Assembly: GCA_021808285.1 (NCBI GenBank)
Contig: JAKBBV010000007.1
Location: forward strand, 20,089-84,088
From: Pseudomonadota bacterium
GTDB taxonomy: Bacteria; Pseudomonadota; Alphaproteobacteria; Caulobacterales; Caulobacteraceae
Reading direction: 5' to 3'
DNA length: 64,000 nt
Every line of letters starts with the position of its first letter. Position 1 is the first letter of the stretch. Positions 63,157 through 64,000 of this stretch are shown in pieces. Position numbers and translations under genes: made by a program. A model generated the notes under the pieces. The model saw only the letters and a list, made by a program, of their open reading frames with translations, was not told where the DNA came from and made no database searches.

Positions 63157-64000
63157 ATGTTAGCTTTGGCCTTGGCATTGTCCCTGGCTGGCTCGCGGTC
63201 GGCCTATGTCGCAGTTGGCGCATCTGACCTGGGTCCCGTGGAAGGAATCGGCCGACTCGTCCTCGATCGGGCCGCCCAGCGGCTCTTCGTCGCGCACGGT
63301 AACCGAGTGTTGGTTCTGGACGCACGCAGCGGCCGGAGCCTGGGAGAGGTCCAGGGCGCCGTCGGGGCCGCGCAGGGCATTGGGCTGTCAACCCTGACGG
63401 GGCAGGGCTTTACCGATGACGGACGTGACGGATTCGCGATCGCCTTCGATCTGCGAAGCTTCAAGGTCACCAAGCTCATTTCGACGCCGAAAGGCGCGGA
63501 CGCCATCGTGGTAGAGCCGGTTAGCGGGCATGTGTTCGTGCTCGCCGGCGGGTCCAGGGCGATCAGCGTGATCGATCCCCGGAACGACACGGTCGTGGCC
63601 TCGATCAATACCGGCGAGACTGTGGAGGACGCGGTGAGCGATGGCCGGGGAAGGGTGTTTGTCTCGGGAAGCGAGAACCGCGATGTTCTAAGAATTGACG
63701 GGCAATCAAACGCTGTGACGGCACGCTGGCTGACCCCGGATTGCGCCCGCCCGCACGGCCTCGCCTATGACCGGGCCAATCAGAGGCTCTTCCTGGGCTG
63801 TAGCAACTCAAAGCTTTTGGTCATGGACGGCCGCTCGGGGCAGGTCACGACGGAACTGGCCTTCGGGCGCGACCTCGACTCCGTCGCCTTCGATTCAAGG
63901 CATCGTCGACTGTTCAGCGCCAGCGGGGCGGACGGCGATATAACCGTGTATCAGCAAGTTCTGCCCGACAAGTACCGGGCGCTCGCGCCGTTCCGAACGG
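63157..64000 (+). CDS. YncE-like beta-propeller protein, cut by the window end
   Basis: ATG 63157 lies 14 bases after the previous stop; the frame is open to the window end (281 codons seen). After a short hydrophobic start (LALALALSLAGSRSAYVAVG) come repeating blades of the YVTN/YncE type: LVLDRAAQRLFVAHGNRVLVLDARSGRSLGEV, VFVLAGGSRAISVIDPRNDTVVASINTG, GLAYDRANQRLFLGCSNSKLLVMDGRSG and VAFDSRHRRLFSASGADGDITVY. It is probably exported. Such propellers bind proteins or small ligands; the role here is unknown. Confidence 0.8.
   Translation, partial: MLALALALSLAGSRSAYVAVGASDLGPVEGIGRLVLDRAAQRLFVAHGNRVLVLDARSGRSLGEVQGAVGAAQGIGLSTLTGQGFTDDGRDGFAIAFDLRSFKVTKLISTPKGADAIVVEPVSGHVFVLAGGSRAISVIDPRNDTVVASINTGETVEDAVSDGRGRVFVSGSENRDVLRIDGQSNAVTARWLTPDCARPHGLAYDRANQRLFLGCSNSKLLVMDGRSGQVTTELAFGRDLDSVAFDSRHRRLFSASGADGDITVYQQVLPDKYRALAPFRT

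Overview
The window is 64 kb of GC-rich, tightly packed bacterial chromosome. The gene content points to an alphaproteobacterium of the Caulobacterales, most likely Caulobacteraceae (Caulobacter/Phenylobacterium-like). Pointers are a DivK-type single-domain response regulator with a CtrA-like box upstream, an NDUFA12-DUF2155-aat block, a DUF4337 protein, gatCAB genes, separate glyQ/glyS and pyruvate phosphate dikinase. Genus assignment is inference. I found no rRNA, tRNA or CRISPR array.

Region by region. 1-9.8 kb: ispE, a secreted fasciclin protein, glyQS, ppdK, a 49-residue membrane protein, DUF4337, an NTF2-like protein and a secreted methyltransferase. 9.8-10.7 kb: a complete IS5-family element inserted at the methyltransferase stop codon. 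10.8-17.1 kb: a glycosidase-like lipoprotein; a minus-strand cluster (DUF3833-like, chorismate mutase, HD hydrolase, NrtR-like regulator); CinA C-domain amidohydrolase, esterase, GtrA and a secreted protein. 17.2-23.5 kb: putA, a 15-bp tandem repeat, an epimerase with a divergent LysR regulator, a GNAT and a GreA-like factor. 23.5-26.0 kb: an accessory island made of an IS element with a passenger gene, two short palindromic repeats and a second IS5-type element, all separated by the tetranucleotide CTAG. 26.0-33.4 kb: clpS-clpA, ROK kinase, HAD protein, divK, rpmG, NUDIX hydrolase and an Nramp-type transporter. 33.4-43 kb: minus-strand operons topA-rnr and pyrB-pyrC'-plsY-dprA, then ruvX. 43-49.8 kb: gatCA, a large TSCPD protein that looks like a B12-dependent ribonucleotide reductase with a degenerate catalytic part, NDUFA12, DUF2155 and aat. 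49.8-56.6 kb: a secreted protein, an M20 peptidase, accBC, aroQ, gatB and a Sel1-like small protein whose ribosome binding site lies in a hairpin. 56.6-64 kb: an RND efflux operon (outer membrane factor, adaptor, permease) divergent from padR, a membrane protein and a YncE-like beta-propeller cut by the window edge.

How genes work together. ClpS, ClpA and Aat are three parts of the N-degron pathway. GatC, GatA and GatB make one amidotransferase but are encoded about 10 kb apart. AccB and AccC start fatty acid synthesis and PlsY starts phospholipid assembly. PyrB and a non-catalytic PyrC' probably form one complex. The most unusual items are the degenerate TSCPD/NrdJ-like protein, the CTAG-delimited chain of elements at 23.5-26.0 kb with its IS passenger gene, and the hairpin-occluded start of the Sel1-like gene.
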